Assembly: GCF_900105345.1 (NCBI RefSeq)
Contig: NZ_FNSN01000003.1
Span: 2,232,001-2,296,000 of the forward strand
Direction: 5' to 3'
DNA: 64,000 bases
DNA from: Arthrobacter woluwensis
GTDB taxonomy: Bacteria > Actinomycetota > Actinomycetes > Actinomycetales > Micrococcaceae
Made by a program: the position numbers and the translations under genes. The notes under the pieces were generated by a model. It searched no databases and had not been told where the DNA came from. It worked only from the letters and a program-made list of their open reading frames with translations. Of the stretch, positions 52,250-60,489 are shown one piece after another. The stretch's first letter is position 1, and each line of letters starts with the position of its first letter.

Positions 52250-53596
52250 TCAGTCCGCGAGGCGGGCGATCACCTGCGGACGGAGGTCCTCGGCGGCCGG
52301 CGACCAGAGGGCCGGATCGGCCGCGACCTGGTCGCCGCTGCGGATGTCCTTGACCTGGTGTGCACCGTCGGCGTCGGTGAACCAGACGAACGGGATCCCG
52401 CGGCGGTCTGCGTATTTGATCTGCTTGCCGAACTTCTCGGCCTTGGCTGCCACCTCGGTGGCGATGCCGCGGCTCCGCAGCTGGGCGGCGACGTCCTGCG
52501 CGCCGGCCCAGGACTCGTCGTCGTTGAGCGCCACGAGCACGGCGGTCGGCACGCTGCGGCTGGCGGTCGCGAACTCCTGCGACAGGATGCGGGACACCAG
52601 ACGGGTCACGCCGATGGACAGGCCGACGCCGGGGAAGGTCCGGTTACCCTTCGTGGCCAGGGACTCGTAGCGGCCGCCCGAGCAGATCGAGCCGAGCTGT
52701 TCGTGGCCGACCAGCACGGTCTCGACCACGGTGCCCGTGTAGTAGTCGAGTCCACGGGCGATGCTGAGATCGGCCATCACCTTGCCCGGCGCGCGCAGCG
52801 ACGCGGCGGCCACCACCTGCTCCAGTTCAGTGAGGCCCTCCTCCAGCAGCGGGTGCTCGACGCCGAGCGCCCGGACCTGCTCGACGAAGGAGGTGTCCAG
52901 GGTCTGGATGGTCGCGAGCTTCAGGGCCGCCTCGGCCTGCTCGGGGGTGGCGCCGAGCTCGCTCTGGAGCAGCTCGGCCACCTTCGCGGCGCCGATCTTC
53001 TCGAGCTTGTCGATGCTGCGGAGCACCCCGGCCGTGTCCTCCAGCCCGATCCCCCGGTAGAAGCCCTCGGACAGCTTGCGGTTGTTGACCCGCAGGCGGA
53101 ATTCCGGGATCGGCAGGGCGGAGAGCGCCTCGGCGATGACGAGCACGATCTCCACGTCGTAGCGGAACGGCAGTTCGCCGTCGCCCACCACGTCGATGTC
53201 CGCCTGCGTGAATTCGCGGGCGCGGCCTTCCTGCGGACGCTCGCCGCGCCACACCTTCTGCATCTGGTACCGGCGGAAGGGGAACGCCAGGTAGCCGGCG
53301 TTCTCCACGACATACCGGGCGAACGGCACCGTCAGGTCGAAGTGCAGGGCCAGGGCGTTGGGGTCCTGCTTGCCGGCGGCGTCCTCGTCATCCTGGAGGC
53401 GGCTGAGGCCGTAGACCTCCTTGTCGATCTCGCCCTTGCGCAGCAGCTGGCCCACCGTCTCGACCGCGCGGGTCTCGATGGAACCGAAGCCGTGCAGTTC
53501 GAAAACGCGGCGCAAAGTGTCCAGCACATGCTGTTCCACCACGCGTTCCTGTGGGAGCCACTCGGGGAATCCGGACAGGGAAGGGGTGCGTGCCAT
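52250..53596 (-). CDS. hisS: Histidyl-tRNA synthetase
   Basis: 448 residues, class II. Motif 2 is KVWRGERPQEGRAREFTQAD, the histidine A motif is ARGLDYYTGTVVET, and the C-terminal anticodon domain has AEKFGKQIKYADRRGIPFV. The N-terminal GSIETRAVETVGQL and the FTQADIDVVG after motif 2 differ from the usual bacterial HisRS (RYERPQ-GRYRQFHQ) found in mycobacteria and resemble the other HisRS group. ATG 53596, divergent from the cyclophilin gene. Confidence 0.97.
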   Translation of the reverse strand: MARTPSLSGFPEWLPQERVVEQHVLDTLRRVFELHGFGSIETRAVETVGQLLRKGEIDKEVYGLSRLQDDEDAAGKQDPNALALHFDLTVPFARYVVENAGYLAFPFRRYQMQKVWRGERPQEGRAREFTQADIDVVGDGELPFRYDVEIVLVIAEALSALPIPEFRLRVNNRKLSEGFYRGIGLEDTAGVLRSIDKLEKIGAAKVAELLQSELGATPEQAEAALKLATIQTLDTSFVEQVRALGVEHPLLEEGLTELEQVVAAASLRAPGKVMADLSIARGLDYYTGTVVETVLVGHEQLGSICSGGRYESLATKGNRTFPGVGLSIGVTRLVSRILSQEFATASRSVPTAVLVALNDDESWAGAQDVAAQLRSRGIATEVAAKAEKFGKQIKYADRRGIPFVWFTDADGAHQVKDIRSGDQVAADPALWSPAAEDLRPQVIARLAD

Positions 53597-53651
53597 GCTG
53601 TGAAACTCCTTTGACGTGCGGCTTTTCGCCTGCTGCGGGGGAAGCCGTGCC

Positions 53652-53676
53652 TAAACTAGGTGCGTCAGCCAGTTTA
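53652..53676. promoter_or_regulatory. Inverted repeat in the hisS/ppi divergent promoter region
   Basis: TAAACT and AGTTTA separated by 13 nt, in the only AT-rich patch of the gap. TAGTTT on the minus strand (53658-53653) could be the hisS -10. The symmetry may come from two divergent promoter elements or an operator. Confidence 0.35.
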
Positions 53677-53758
53677 AGCCGTGGCTGGCGTGCGCGGCGA
53701 ACGCGCGACTTTCAGTCAGACGGACGACGGCGCCACCGGGCGCCGCAGGAGGTTACGG

Positions 53759-54553
53759 GTGGCAGCCAGCAAGCAGGAGCTGCGGGAGCAGCGCCGTCGT
53801 GTGCGCCAGATGGAGGCCAGGCGCTCCCTGCGCGACGCTCAGCAGCAGCGGCGCCGGCGTGACAACACCCTCGCGATCGGGGCGGGCGTCGTCGCGGTGG
53901 CACTCGGCGTCGTGCTGCAGCTGACGGCGTTTTCCAGCAACCCCACTCCCGAGGAGTACGCGGCGGTCCAGGCCGGGCTGCAGACGCCGTCCGCCACCCC
54001 GTCCCCCTCCGAAAGCAATGTCGGCAACATCCCCAGCGCCGACCTCGCCCGTGGCAAGACCCTCACCGGAACCCTCACCGTCAACGGCAAGCCCCTCGGC
54101 GTCACGCTGGACGGGACGAAGGCGCCGCAGGCGGTGTCCGTCTTCAAGACCCTGGCCGACCAGGGCTTCTTCACGAAGAACGGCTGCCACCGGCTGACCA
54201 CTTCGTCGATCTACGTGCTCCAGTGCGGCTCCAAGGACGGCAAGGGCGGAGTGGACCCGGGCTTCCAGTGGGGGCCCGTGGAGAACGTCCCGGCGGACGG
54301 CAAGTACCCGGCCGGAACCATCGCGGTAGCCCGCGCGGCGAGCACCTACAGCAACAGCACGCAGTTCTTCATCACCTACAAGGACAGCGTCCTCCCCGTC
54401 GATCAGGGCGGCTACACGGTCATGGGGCGCGTCACCTCCGGACTCGACGCCATCACCGCCCTCGCGTCGGCCGGTGTCAAGGCCGGCGGCACATCTGCCA
54501 CGGATGGCCCCCCTGCCACGGCAGTGACGATAGACTCGTTTACTCTGAAGTGA
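53759..54553 (+). CDS. Membrane-anchored peptidyl-prolyl isomerase (cyclophilin type)
   Basis: 264 residues: a basic, coiled-coil-like N-terminus (QELREQRRRVRQMEARRSLR), one membrane helix (about 38-57), a Ser/Pro linker and a cyclophilin domain from about residue 110, outside the membrane. TVNGKPLGVTLDGTKAPQAV, NGCHRLTTSSIYVLQCGS and STQFFITYKDSVL (with the Gln-Phe of the active site) are present, and the catalytic Arg matches CHRL. GTG 53759 has a near-perfect AGGAGG ribosome site. Divergent from hisS as in other actinobacteria, where a ppiB-like gene sits near relA. Confidence 0.93.
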   Translation: MAASKQELREQRRRVRQMEARRSLRDAQQQRRRRDNTLAIGAGVVAVALGVVLQLTAFSSNPTPEEYAAVQAGLQTPSATPSPSESNVGNIPSADLARGKTLTGTLTVNGKPLGVTLDGTKAPQAVSVFKTLADQGFFTKNGCHRLTTSSIYVLQCGSKDGKGGVDPGFQWGPVENVPADGKYPAGTIAVARAASTYSNSTQFFITYKDSVLPVDQGGYTVMGRVTSGLDAITALASAGVKAGGTSATDGPPATAVTIDSFTLK

Positions 54554-54653
54554 TTTTCGCTCTGATGTGATTCCCGCTTCGGACGAAGCACCATCCTCGA
54601 TCCCTGCTCCGGCCGGGACCGCGCATGTTCCAACGAAGGAAAGAGTTTTAGCG

Positions 54654-56066
54654 GTGACAGAAAGTCTGCAACCCGACGAAGCCAGCACCACGGAAGCGGC
54701 CACGGAGACGTCCGCTGCCAAGCCCGCAGCACCGAGCCCGGCGGCGTTCGCCGCCCGGCCCAAGGCGCCTGCGGCCGCTCCCGCAGCGGTCCACGCCCCG
54801 GACACCACGGTGGATCTCACGGCCGCCCGCGCCTTCGGCCGGGTGGAGGGCGACGGTCACGTCTTCGTGACCGTCGACGGCGAAGAGCACGTCGCCGGCC
54901 AGTACCCGGGCGTGTCGGCCGACGAGGCCCTGGCCTACTTCGCCCGCAAGTTCGAGGACATCACGGCACAGATCGACCTGCTGGAGAGCCGCGTGGAGGC
55001 CAAGGCCGCCGCCGGCGAGCTCCCCACCAGCCTCAAGCACCTGCGCGAGCAGCTCGAGGCACGCAACGTCCTCGGCGACATCCGCGGCGCCCTGGACCGC
55101 GTGTCCGCGCTCGACGGGAAGGTCGCGGCTCTCATCGCGGAGCAGCGTGCGCACCAGGAGGCCGCCAAGGCCGCCGAGCTGAGCGCCCGCGAAGCCATCG
55201 TCGCCGAAGCCGAGGCCATCTCCGCGCAGGACCCGGCGGCGACGCAGTGGAAGACCTCGAGCACCCGGATGAACGAGCTCTTCGACGCCTGGAAGGCCGC
55301 ACAGAAGTCCGGCGTCCGTCTGTCCAAGAGCGTTGAGGAAGGCCTGTGGAAGCGATTCCGCACGGCCCGCACCGTCTTCGACCGCCACCGGCGCGCGTAC
55401 TTCTCCCAGCTGGACAGCTCCAACGCCCAGGCGAAGGCCGTCAAGGAACAGCTGATCGCCGAGGCGGAGCAGTTGCAGACGTCCACCGACTGGGGCCACG
55501 CGGCAGCGGAGTACCGCCGCCTCATGGATCAGTGGAAGGCCGCACCGCGCGCCAGCCGCAAGGACGACGACGCACTGTGGGCCCGCTTCCGCGCCGCCCA
55601 GGACGTCTTCTTCGCGGCCCGCCAGGCCGCCAACGACGAGCTGGATGCGAGCTACTCGGCCAACCTGGCCGTCAAGGAGCAGCTCCTGCTCGAAGCCCAG
55701 GAACTCGTCCCGGTCTCCGATCTGGCCGCCGCCAAGAAGGGGCTCCAGTCGATCCGGGACCGCTGGGAGGAGGCCGGCCGCGTGCCGCGGGCCGACATGG
55801 GCCGCATCGAGGCCGCACTGCGCCGCGTGGAGGATGCCGTCCGCGAGGCCGAGGAGGAGAACTGGCGCCGGAGCGATCCCGAGGCTAAGGCTCGCAGCAC
55901 CAGCATGATCGAGCAGCTCGAGGCCACCATCGCGGGTCTGCGTGACGATCTGAGCGCCGCCGAGGCCAAGGGCGACGCCCGGGCCATCAAGAGCGCCCGC
56001 GAGGCCCTCGAGGCCCGTGAGCAGTGGCTCGAGGTCGTGCGCAACTCGGCCAAGGACCTCGGCTGA
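54654..56066 (+). CDS. DUF349 domain-containing coiled-coil protein
   Basis: A 470-residue cytoplasmic protein. The first 60 residues are Ala/Pro-rich, followed by a short globular part (TVDLTAARAFGRVEGDGHVFVTVDGEEHV) and three DUF349 repeats of about 70-75 residues, each with a WK and F-R-x-A pattern (WKTSSTRMNELFDAWKAAQK; YRRLMDQWKAAPRASRKDDD; IRDRWEEAGRVPRADMGRIE). The rest is long helices. GTG 54654 is preceded by AAGGAAAGAG; the open frame upstream has no ribosome site. Function unknown; found widely beside ppi/relA in actinobacteria. Confidence 0.9.
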   Translation: MTESLQPDEASTTEAATETSAAKPAAPSPAAFAARPKAPAAAPAAVHAPDTTVDLTAARAFGRVEGDGHVFVTVDGEEHVAGQYPGVSADEALAYFARKFEDITAQIDLLESRVEAKAAAGELPTSLKHLREQLEARNVLGDIRGALDRVSALDGKVAALIAEQRAHQEAAKAAELSAREAIVAEAEAISAQDPAATQWKTSSTRMNELFDAWKAAQKSGVRLSKSVEEGLWKRFRTARTVFDRHRRAYFSQLDSSNAQAKAVKEQLIAEAEQLQTSTDWGHAAAEYRRLMDQWKAAPRASRKDDDALWARFRAAQDVFFAARQAANDELDASYSANLAVKEQLLLEAQELVPVSDLAAAKKGLQSIRDRWEEAGRVPRADMGRIEAALRRVEDAVREAEEENWRRSDPEAKARSTSMIEQLEATIAGLRDDLSAAEAKGDARAIKSAREALEAREQWLEVVRNSAKDLG

Positions 56067-56079
56067 TCGGCTGACCCCC

Positions 56080-56149
56080 GCACTGAACAGCACGCGCTGA
56101 ACAGAAGGCACAGAACAGCACGCACTGAACAGAACGCACTGAACAGAAG
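56080..56149 (+). repeat. Five tandem 14-bp units
   Basis: Units of the form GCACTGAACAGAAC: 56080, 56094, 56108, 56122 and 56136, each with 1-3 differences. They lie between the DUF349 stop and its terminator and carry no reading frame of their own that I would support. Confidence 0.95.
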
Positions 56150-56190
56150 GCCGCGGCCGCTGGAACCCAGGTTCCGGCGGCCGCGGCCTT
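56147..56190 (+). terminator. Terminator of the DUF349 gene
   Basis: A stem of about 20 bp with one G-T wobble (AAGGCCGCGGCCGC ... GGCGGCCGCGGCCTT) and a small loop, followed by TTTGCGG. The last tandem repeat unit runs into its 5' arm. Confidence 0.88.
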
Positions 56191-56306
56191 TGCGGTTTCA
56201 GGCGTCCGGCGAGCCGATCCCCCGTCCACCGCCGGGCGCACCCCCGTTGTCCACAGACTGCGGCCCGGTGGTGTCGCGTGACGGGCCGGCGCGGCAGGAT
56301 GCTGTC

Positions 56307-56891
56307 ATGGACTTCCCCACTGCGGCGCCGCCGGGCCGCCAGACCCTCCTGCGCACCGGCCGGCCGTTCACCAGATCCGAATTGAACGGTCTGGTGCTGG
56401 ACGGTCTGGCTCAGCCGCTCTCGCAGGACTGCTTCGCGTCCGGGACGGCCGTGGTGGATGCGCGACTGCGGGCCAGGGCATTGGCGGAGCGCATACCGTT
56501 CGAAGCACGGCAGCGTGTGGTGGCGGGACGGTTGAGCGCGGCATGGATACACGGCCACTCCAGGGAGCCCGGACGGCCCGTCCTCTACATCGCCCCGGGC
56601 CGCCGGGCCGGAACACTGCGCCACGGCCTGCGGGCCGAACTCCACGACATCCAGCTGGGCAGCCATGACGTCGTCAGCCTGGGCGGGATCCTGGTGACGT
56701 CTCCCCTGCGCACCGCGCTGGACATCGCCTCGTCACTGCGCCCGGAGCTCGCGGTGCCCGTGCTGCGGAACATGCTCGACGACGGCGGCCGCGGCCTCAG
56801 CTGGCGCGTGCTCCGTCTGGCGGTGGAACACGCCGCTCCCCCACGGGTACGCGAGGCGGCGCTGGCCAAAGTGGACGCATGCGTCCGTTGA
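56307..56891 (+). CDS. AbiEi-like orphan protein
   Basis: A 194-residue protein. The N-terminus has a winged-helix-like stretch (PFTRSELNGLVLDGLAQPLS), then a region with PVLYIAPGRRAGTLRHGLRA and HDVVSLGGILVTSPLRTALDIA, a pattern that resembles AbiEi-type antitoxin domains (ILVTSPxRTALDIA). No nucleotidyltransferase partner (AbiEii) is encoded alongside, and DUF559 endonuclease residues are not seen. ATG 56307 is chosen because the preceding codons are unlike a protein start. Convergent with rel, 60 nt away. It could also be a plain transcriptional regulator. Confidence 0.68.
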   Translation: MDFPTAAPPGRQTLLRTGRPFTRSELNGLVLDGLAQPLSQDCFASGTAVVDARLRARALAERIPFEARQRVVAGRLSAAWIHGHSREPGRPVLYIAPGRRAGTLRHGLRAELHDIQLGSHDVVSLGGILVTSPLRTALDIASSLRPELAVPVLRNMLDDGGRGLSWRVLRLAVEHAAPPRVREAALAKVDACVR

Positions 56892-56951
56892 CGCCGGCGG
56901 GAACCCGCCGTCGTCGGATGTCCTGCCACGGACCGTCAGGAACGCCCGGGC

Positions 56952-59357
56952 TCAGCGGCGCTGTCCGCCGCCCGTCCGGTAGACGTCGAACACGCCGTCG
57001 ATCCGGCGCACCGCGTTCAGGATGTGGTCCAGGTACTTCGGATCACCCATCTCGAAGGCGAACCGTGAGATCGCGAGACGGTCCTTCGAGGTGTGCACGC
57101 TGGCCTCGAGGATGTTCACGTGGTTCTCGGAGAGCACCTTGGTGACGTCCATCAGGAGGCTCTTGCGGTCCAGAGCCTCGACCTGGATCTGGACCAGGTA
57201 GATGCTGCTGCGCGTCGGGGCCCATTCGACGTCCACGAACCGCTCGGGCTCGTGGGCGAGGGCCAGAGCGTTCGGACAGTCACTGCGGTGCACGGAGATG
57301 CCGGATCCTCGGGTCACGTAGCCGACGATCGCGTCCGGCGGCACCGGGGAACAGCACCGGGCCAGCTTGACCCAGACGTCGTCCACGCCGCGCACGATCA
57401 CGCCGGCGTCCGAGACCCTGCCGCTCGGGCTGTGGGTCCGGGCCGGAGTGAATTCCTCCTCGGCCTCGGCCTGGGCCGGCTCCGTGAGCCGCTCCATGGC
57501 CCGTTCGACCACGGACTGGGTGGAGATGTGGCCGTCGCCGATCCCGGCGTAGAGGCCCGCCACATCGACGTACTTGAAGGCATCGGCCAGGTACGTCAGG
57601 TTCTCCGGGGTGAGGACCTTCGTCAGCGGGAGGCTCTGCTTGCGCATGGCCCGCGTGAGCATCTCCTTGCCCTTTTCGATGGACTCCTCGCGGCGTTCCT
57701 TCGTGAACCACTGCCGGATCTTGTTGCGGGCACGGGCGCTCTTGACGAAGTGCTGCCAGTCCTGGCTGGGGCCGGCCCCTTCGGCCTTGGACGTGAAGAC
57801 CTCGACCCGGTCGCCGTGGCTGAGTTCCGAGTTCAGCGGAACGAGCTTGCCGTTCACCCGGGCGCCGATGGTCCGGTGGCCGACCTCGGTGTGCACGGCG
57901 TAGGCGAAGTCGACGGGCGTGGCGCCGGCCGGCAGGGTCATGATCTCGCCCTTGGGCGTGAACACGAACACTTCGTTGGTGCTGATCTCGTGACGCAGGC
58001 TGTCCAGGAAGTCGCCCGGGTCCACCGTCTCGCGCTGCATGTCCACGAGCGACCGGAGCCAGCCCATCTCGCCCTCGCGAGGGGTGCCCGCCGCCCGTGC
58101 CTGGTGCTTGTACTTCCAGTGCGCCGCGACACCGTATTCGGCGTTGCGGTGCATCTCATGGGTGCGGATCTGGATCTCAACCGTCCTGCCGCCCGGGCCG
58201 ATCACCGAGGTGTGCAGGGACATGTACATGTTGAACTTCGGGATGGCGATGTAGTCCTTGAAGCGCCCCGGAATCGGCTTCCACAGGGAATGGACCACAC
58301 CGAGTGCGGCGTAACAGTCCTTGACGCTGTCCACCAGGACCCGCACGCCGAGCAGGTCGTTGATGTCGTCGAACTCCTTCTCCCGCACCACCATCTTCTG
58401 GTAGATGGAGTAGTAGTGCTTCGGCCGGCCCGTGATCGTCGCCTTGATGCGCGCTTCCCGCAGCTCTTCGGCCACCATCTCACGGATGCTGCCGAGCAGC
58501 TCCTCGCGCTCGGGGGTCCGGGCGCTGACCATCCGGACGAACTCCTCGTAGACCCGCGGGTAGAGGGCGGCGAAGGACAGGTCCTCCAGTTCCCACTTCA
58601 CCGTGTTCATCCCGAGACGGTGGGCCAGCGGAGCGAAGATGTCCAGGGTCTCGCGGGCTTTCTTGGCCGACGACTCGGCGGAGACGAACCGCCAGGTCCG
58701 GGCGTTGTGCAGACGGTCGGCGAGCTTGATCATCAGGACGCGGATGTCCTTGGCCATGGCCACGACCATCTTGCGGACGGTCTCGGCCTGCGCGGCGTCG
58801 CCGTAGGTGACCTTGTCCAGCTTGGTCACACCGTCCACCAGCATGGCCACCTCGGGACCGAAGTCCTTGGAGAGCTGGTCCAGGGTGTAGTCGGTGTCCT
58901 CCACCGTGTCATGGAGCAGGGCCGCGGCCAGCGTGGTGCCGCTCATGCCGAGCTCGGCCAGGATGGTCGCCACGGCCACGGGGTGAGTGATGTACGGGTC
59001 GCCGCTCTTGCGCTTCTGGCCACGGTGGTGGAGTTCCGCGGTGTCATAGGCGCGCTGGAGGTATTCGAGATCCTCGCGCGGATTGTTGCTGCGCACCGTC
59101 CGGAGCAGCGGTTCGAGGATCGGCGAATAGCTCAGACCGCCCCGGCCTGTGAGGCGTGCCAGTCGTGAGAGCGTGCGCTCCCGCCGCCCCGGGAAGGTGG
59201 CCTTCGCCGCCGAATTGTCCACGGGGACGCCCACCACGGTGTGCCCCGGCGCCTGCAGGGCAGTGCGCTCCGCCGTCGTCGCGGGCGCCGCCGAGCGCTC
59301 GGCACCCACGGGTGCCTCATCCTCCGGGGTCGAACCCGGTGCTGAACCGTCCACCAC
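56952..59357 (-). CDS. rel: Bifunctional (p)ppGpp synthetase/hydrolase (RSH)
   Basis: 801 residues. N-terminal disordered Ala/Pro region (1-75), HD hydrolase domain with THPVAVATILAEL and LLHDTVEDTDY (metal ligands intact), synthetase domain with TITGRPKHYYSIYQKM and NDLLGVRVLVD, TGS domain near 415-480 (EVFVFTPKGEIMTLPAGATP), helical and zinc-type region, and ACT domain at the C-terminus. Both activities look intact, so bifunctional. GTG 59357 is preceded by GGGGAGGAACAACT. Downstream of secDF with no apt gene between, unlike mycobacteria. Confidence 0.97.
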   Translation of the reverse strand: MVDGSAPGSTPEDEAPVGAERSAAPATTAERTALQAPGHTVVGVPVDNSAAKATFPGRRERTLSRLARLTGRGGLSYSPILEPLLRTVRSNNPREDLEYLQRAYDTAELHHRGQKRKSGDPYITHPVAVATILAELGMSGTTLAAALLHDTVEDTDYTLDQLSKDFGPEVAMLVDGVTKLDKVTYGDAAQAETVRKMVVAMAKDIRVLMIKLADRLHNARTWRFVSAESSAKKARETLDIFAPLAHRLGMNTVKWELEDLSFAALYPRVYEEFVRMVSARTPEREELLGSIREMVAEELREARIKATITGRPKHYYSIYQKMVVREKEFDDINDLLGVRVLVDSVKDCYAALGVVHSLWKPIPGRFKDYIAIPKFNMYMSLHTSVIGPGGRTVEIQIRTHEMHRNAEYGVAAHWKYKHQARAAGTPREGEMGWLRSLVDMQRETVDPGDFLDSLRHEISTNEVFVFTPKGEIMTLPAGATPVDFAYAVHTEVGHRTIGARVNGKLVPLNSELSHGDRVEVFTSKAEGAGPSQDWQHFVKSARARNKIRQWFTKERREESIEKGKEMLTRAMRKQSLPLTKVLTPENLTYLADAFKYVDVAGLYAGIGDGHISTQSVVERAMERLTEPAQAEAEEEFTPARTHSPSGRVSDAGVIVRGVDDVWVKLARCCSPVPPDAIVGYVTRGSGISVHRSDCPNALALAHEPERFVDVEWAPTRSSIYLVQIQVEALDRKSLLMDVTKVLSENHVNILEASVHTSKDRLAISRFAFEMGDPKYLDHILNAVRRIDGVFDVYRTGGGQRR

Positions 59358-59418
59358 AGTTGTTCCTCCCCACGGACTTAATTCACCAATTCTAATCCGT
59401 CCCCGCGGCTTAAAAGGA

Positions 59419-59458
59419 CGAAAGGCCGTCCTCACCTGCAGGTGAAGACGGCCTTTCG
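59419..59458 (-). terminator. Terminator after secF
   Basis: CGAAAGGCCGTC (59419-59430) with its complement (59447-59458), a 12-bp perfect stem enclosing the palindrome TCACCTGCAGGTGA, followed on the minus strand by TCCTTTTAAG. It separates secF from rel. Confidence 0.88.
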
Positions 59459-59482
59459 GTGTCAGGACCGATCGACGGCGCC

Positions 59483-60487
59483 TCAGACGCCTTCGGCGAC
59501 GGCCTCACTGCGGCCGCGCCGCTCGTGAACCTTCGCCGCCTGAGCCTTCAGCGCGGCCTCGCCGTGACGCAGCCACGCGTAGAGCGGCGCGGAGACGTAC
59601 AGGGTGGCGAGGGTGCCGAGGATGATGCCCACGAACAGCGCGAGCGAGAGGTCGCGCAGGGTGCCCGCACCCAGCAGACCGGCCCCGATGAACAGGATCG
59701 CGGCCACCGGCAGGACAGCGACGACACTGGTGTTGATCGACCGGACCAGAGTCTGGTTGACCGCCAGGTTCACCTCCTCGTCGAAGGTGCGGCGCGTGGA
59801 GGTCAGCAGATCGGCGGTGTTCTCCCGGATCTTGTCGAAAACCACCACCGTGTCATATAGCGAGTAGCTCAGCACCGTCAGGAAGCCGATGATGGCGCTG
59901 GGGGTCACCTCGAAGTCACTGACGGCGTAGATGCCGGCCGTGATGATGAGCGTGACGGCCATGCCGGCCAGAGCCGCCAGGGACATCTTCCAGGTCCGGA
60001 AGTACAGCGCCATCAGCACCGCGGCGAGAAGCACGAAGATGATGAGACCGAGCAGGGCCTGCTGGCTCACATCGGCGCCCCAGGTCGGGCCGATGAAGGT
60101 CGAGGTGACCTTGTCGTCACCCACGCCGTAGGCCTTGGCCAGGCTGTCGCGGAGCTGCGTGGTCTGCTCATCCGTCAGCTTGTCCGTCTGGACGCGCATG
60201 GTGTCGCCGGCGATGTTGGCGACACGCGGGGCGGACCCCTGCACGACCTGCCGCACCGCGTCCTCGCCGAGGCGCTGATCGGTGCTGTGGACATTGGAGA
60301 TGGTGAACTCGGAGCCGCCCCGGAACTCGATGCCGAGGTTGAAGCCGCCCTTGAGCACGGGCACCATGATGGAGAGCAGGACCGCCACACCGGCGATCAG
60401 CATCCAGAGCTTCTTGCGTCCCACGAAGTCGTAGGAACGCTTACCGGTGTAGAGCTCGTTGCCGAAACGTGCGAAGACTGTTGACAT
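59483..60487 (-). CDS. secF: Protein translocase subunit SecF
   Basis: 334 residues with six membrane helices. The first helix (about 30-50) is followed by a large external domain and the hallmark EFRGGSEFTI segment, then DTVVVFDKIREN in the conserved cytoplasmic loop and GAGLLGAGTLRDLSLALFVG in the last helices. Works with SecD to pull secreted proteins through SecYEG using the proton gradient. Starts 2 nt after secD. The C-terminal tail is basic. Confidence 0.98.
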   Translation of the reverse strand: MSTVFARFGNELYTGKRSYDFVGRKKLWMLIAGVAVLLSIMVPVLKGGFNLGIEFRGGSEFTISNVHSTDQRLGEDAVRQVVQGSAPRVANIAGDTMRVQTDKLTDEQTTQLRDSLAKAYGVGDDKVTSTFIGPTWGADVSQQALLGLIIFVLLAAVLMALYFRTWKMSLAALAGMAVTLIITAGIYAVSDFEVTPSAIIGFLTVLSYSLYDTVVVFDKIRENTADLLTSTRRTFDEEVNLAVNQTLVRSINTSVVAVLPVAAILFIGAGLLGAGTLRDLSLALFVGIILGTLATLYVSAPLYAWLRHGEAALKAQAAKVHERRGRSEAVAEGV

Positions 60488-60489
60488 GG

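Noticed and set aside
56080-56149. CRISPR or origin iterons
   Set aside because: Units are 14 bp with no spacers and no replication gene nearby; simple tandem repeat is sufficient.
54648-56666. 672-codon minus-strand frame opposite the DUF349 gene and the tandem repeat
   Set aside because: Composition is the reverse of the real gene; the DUF349 protein on the plus strand is well supported.
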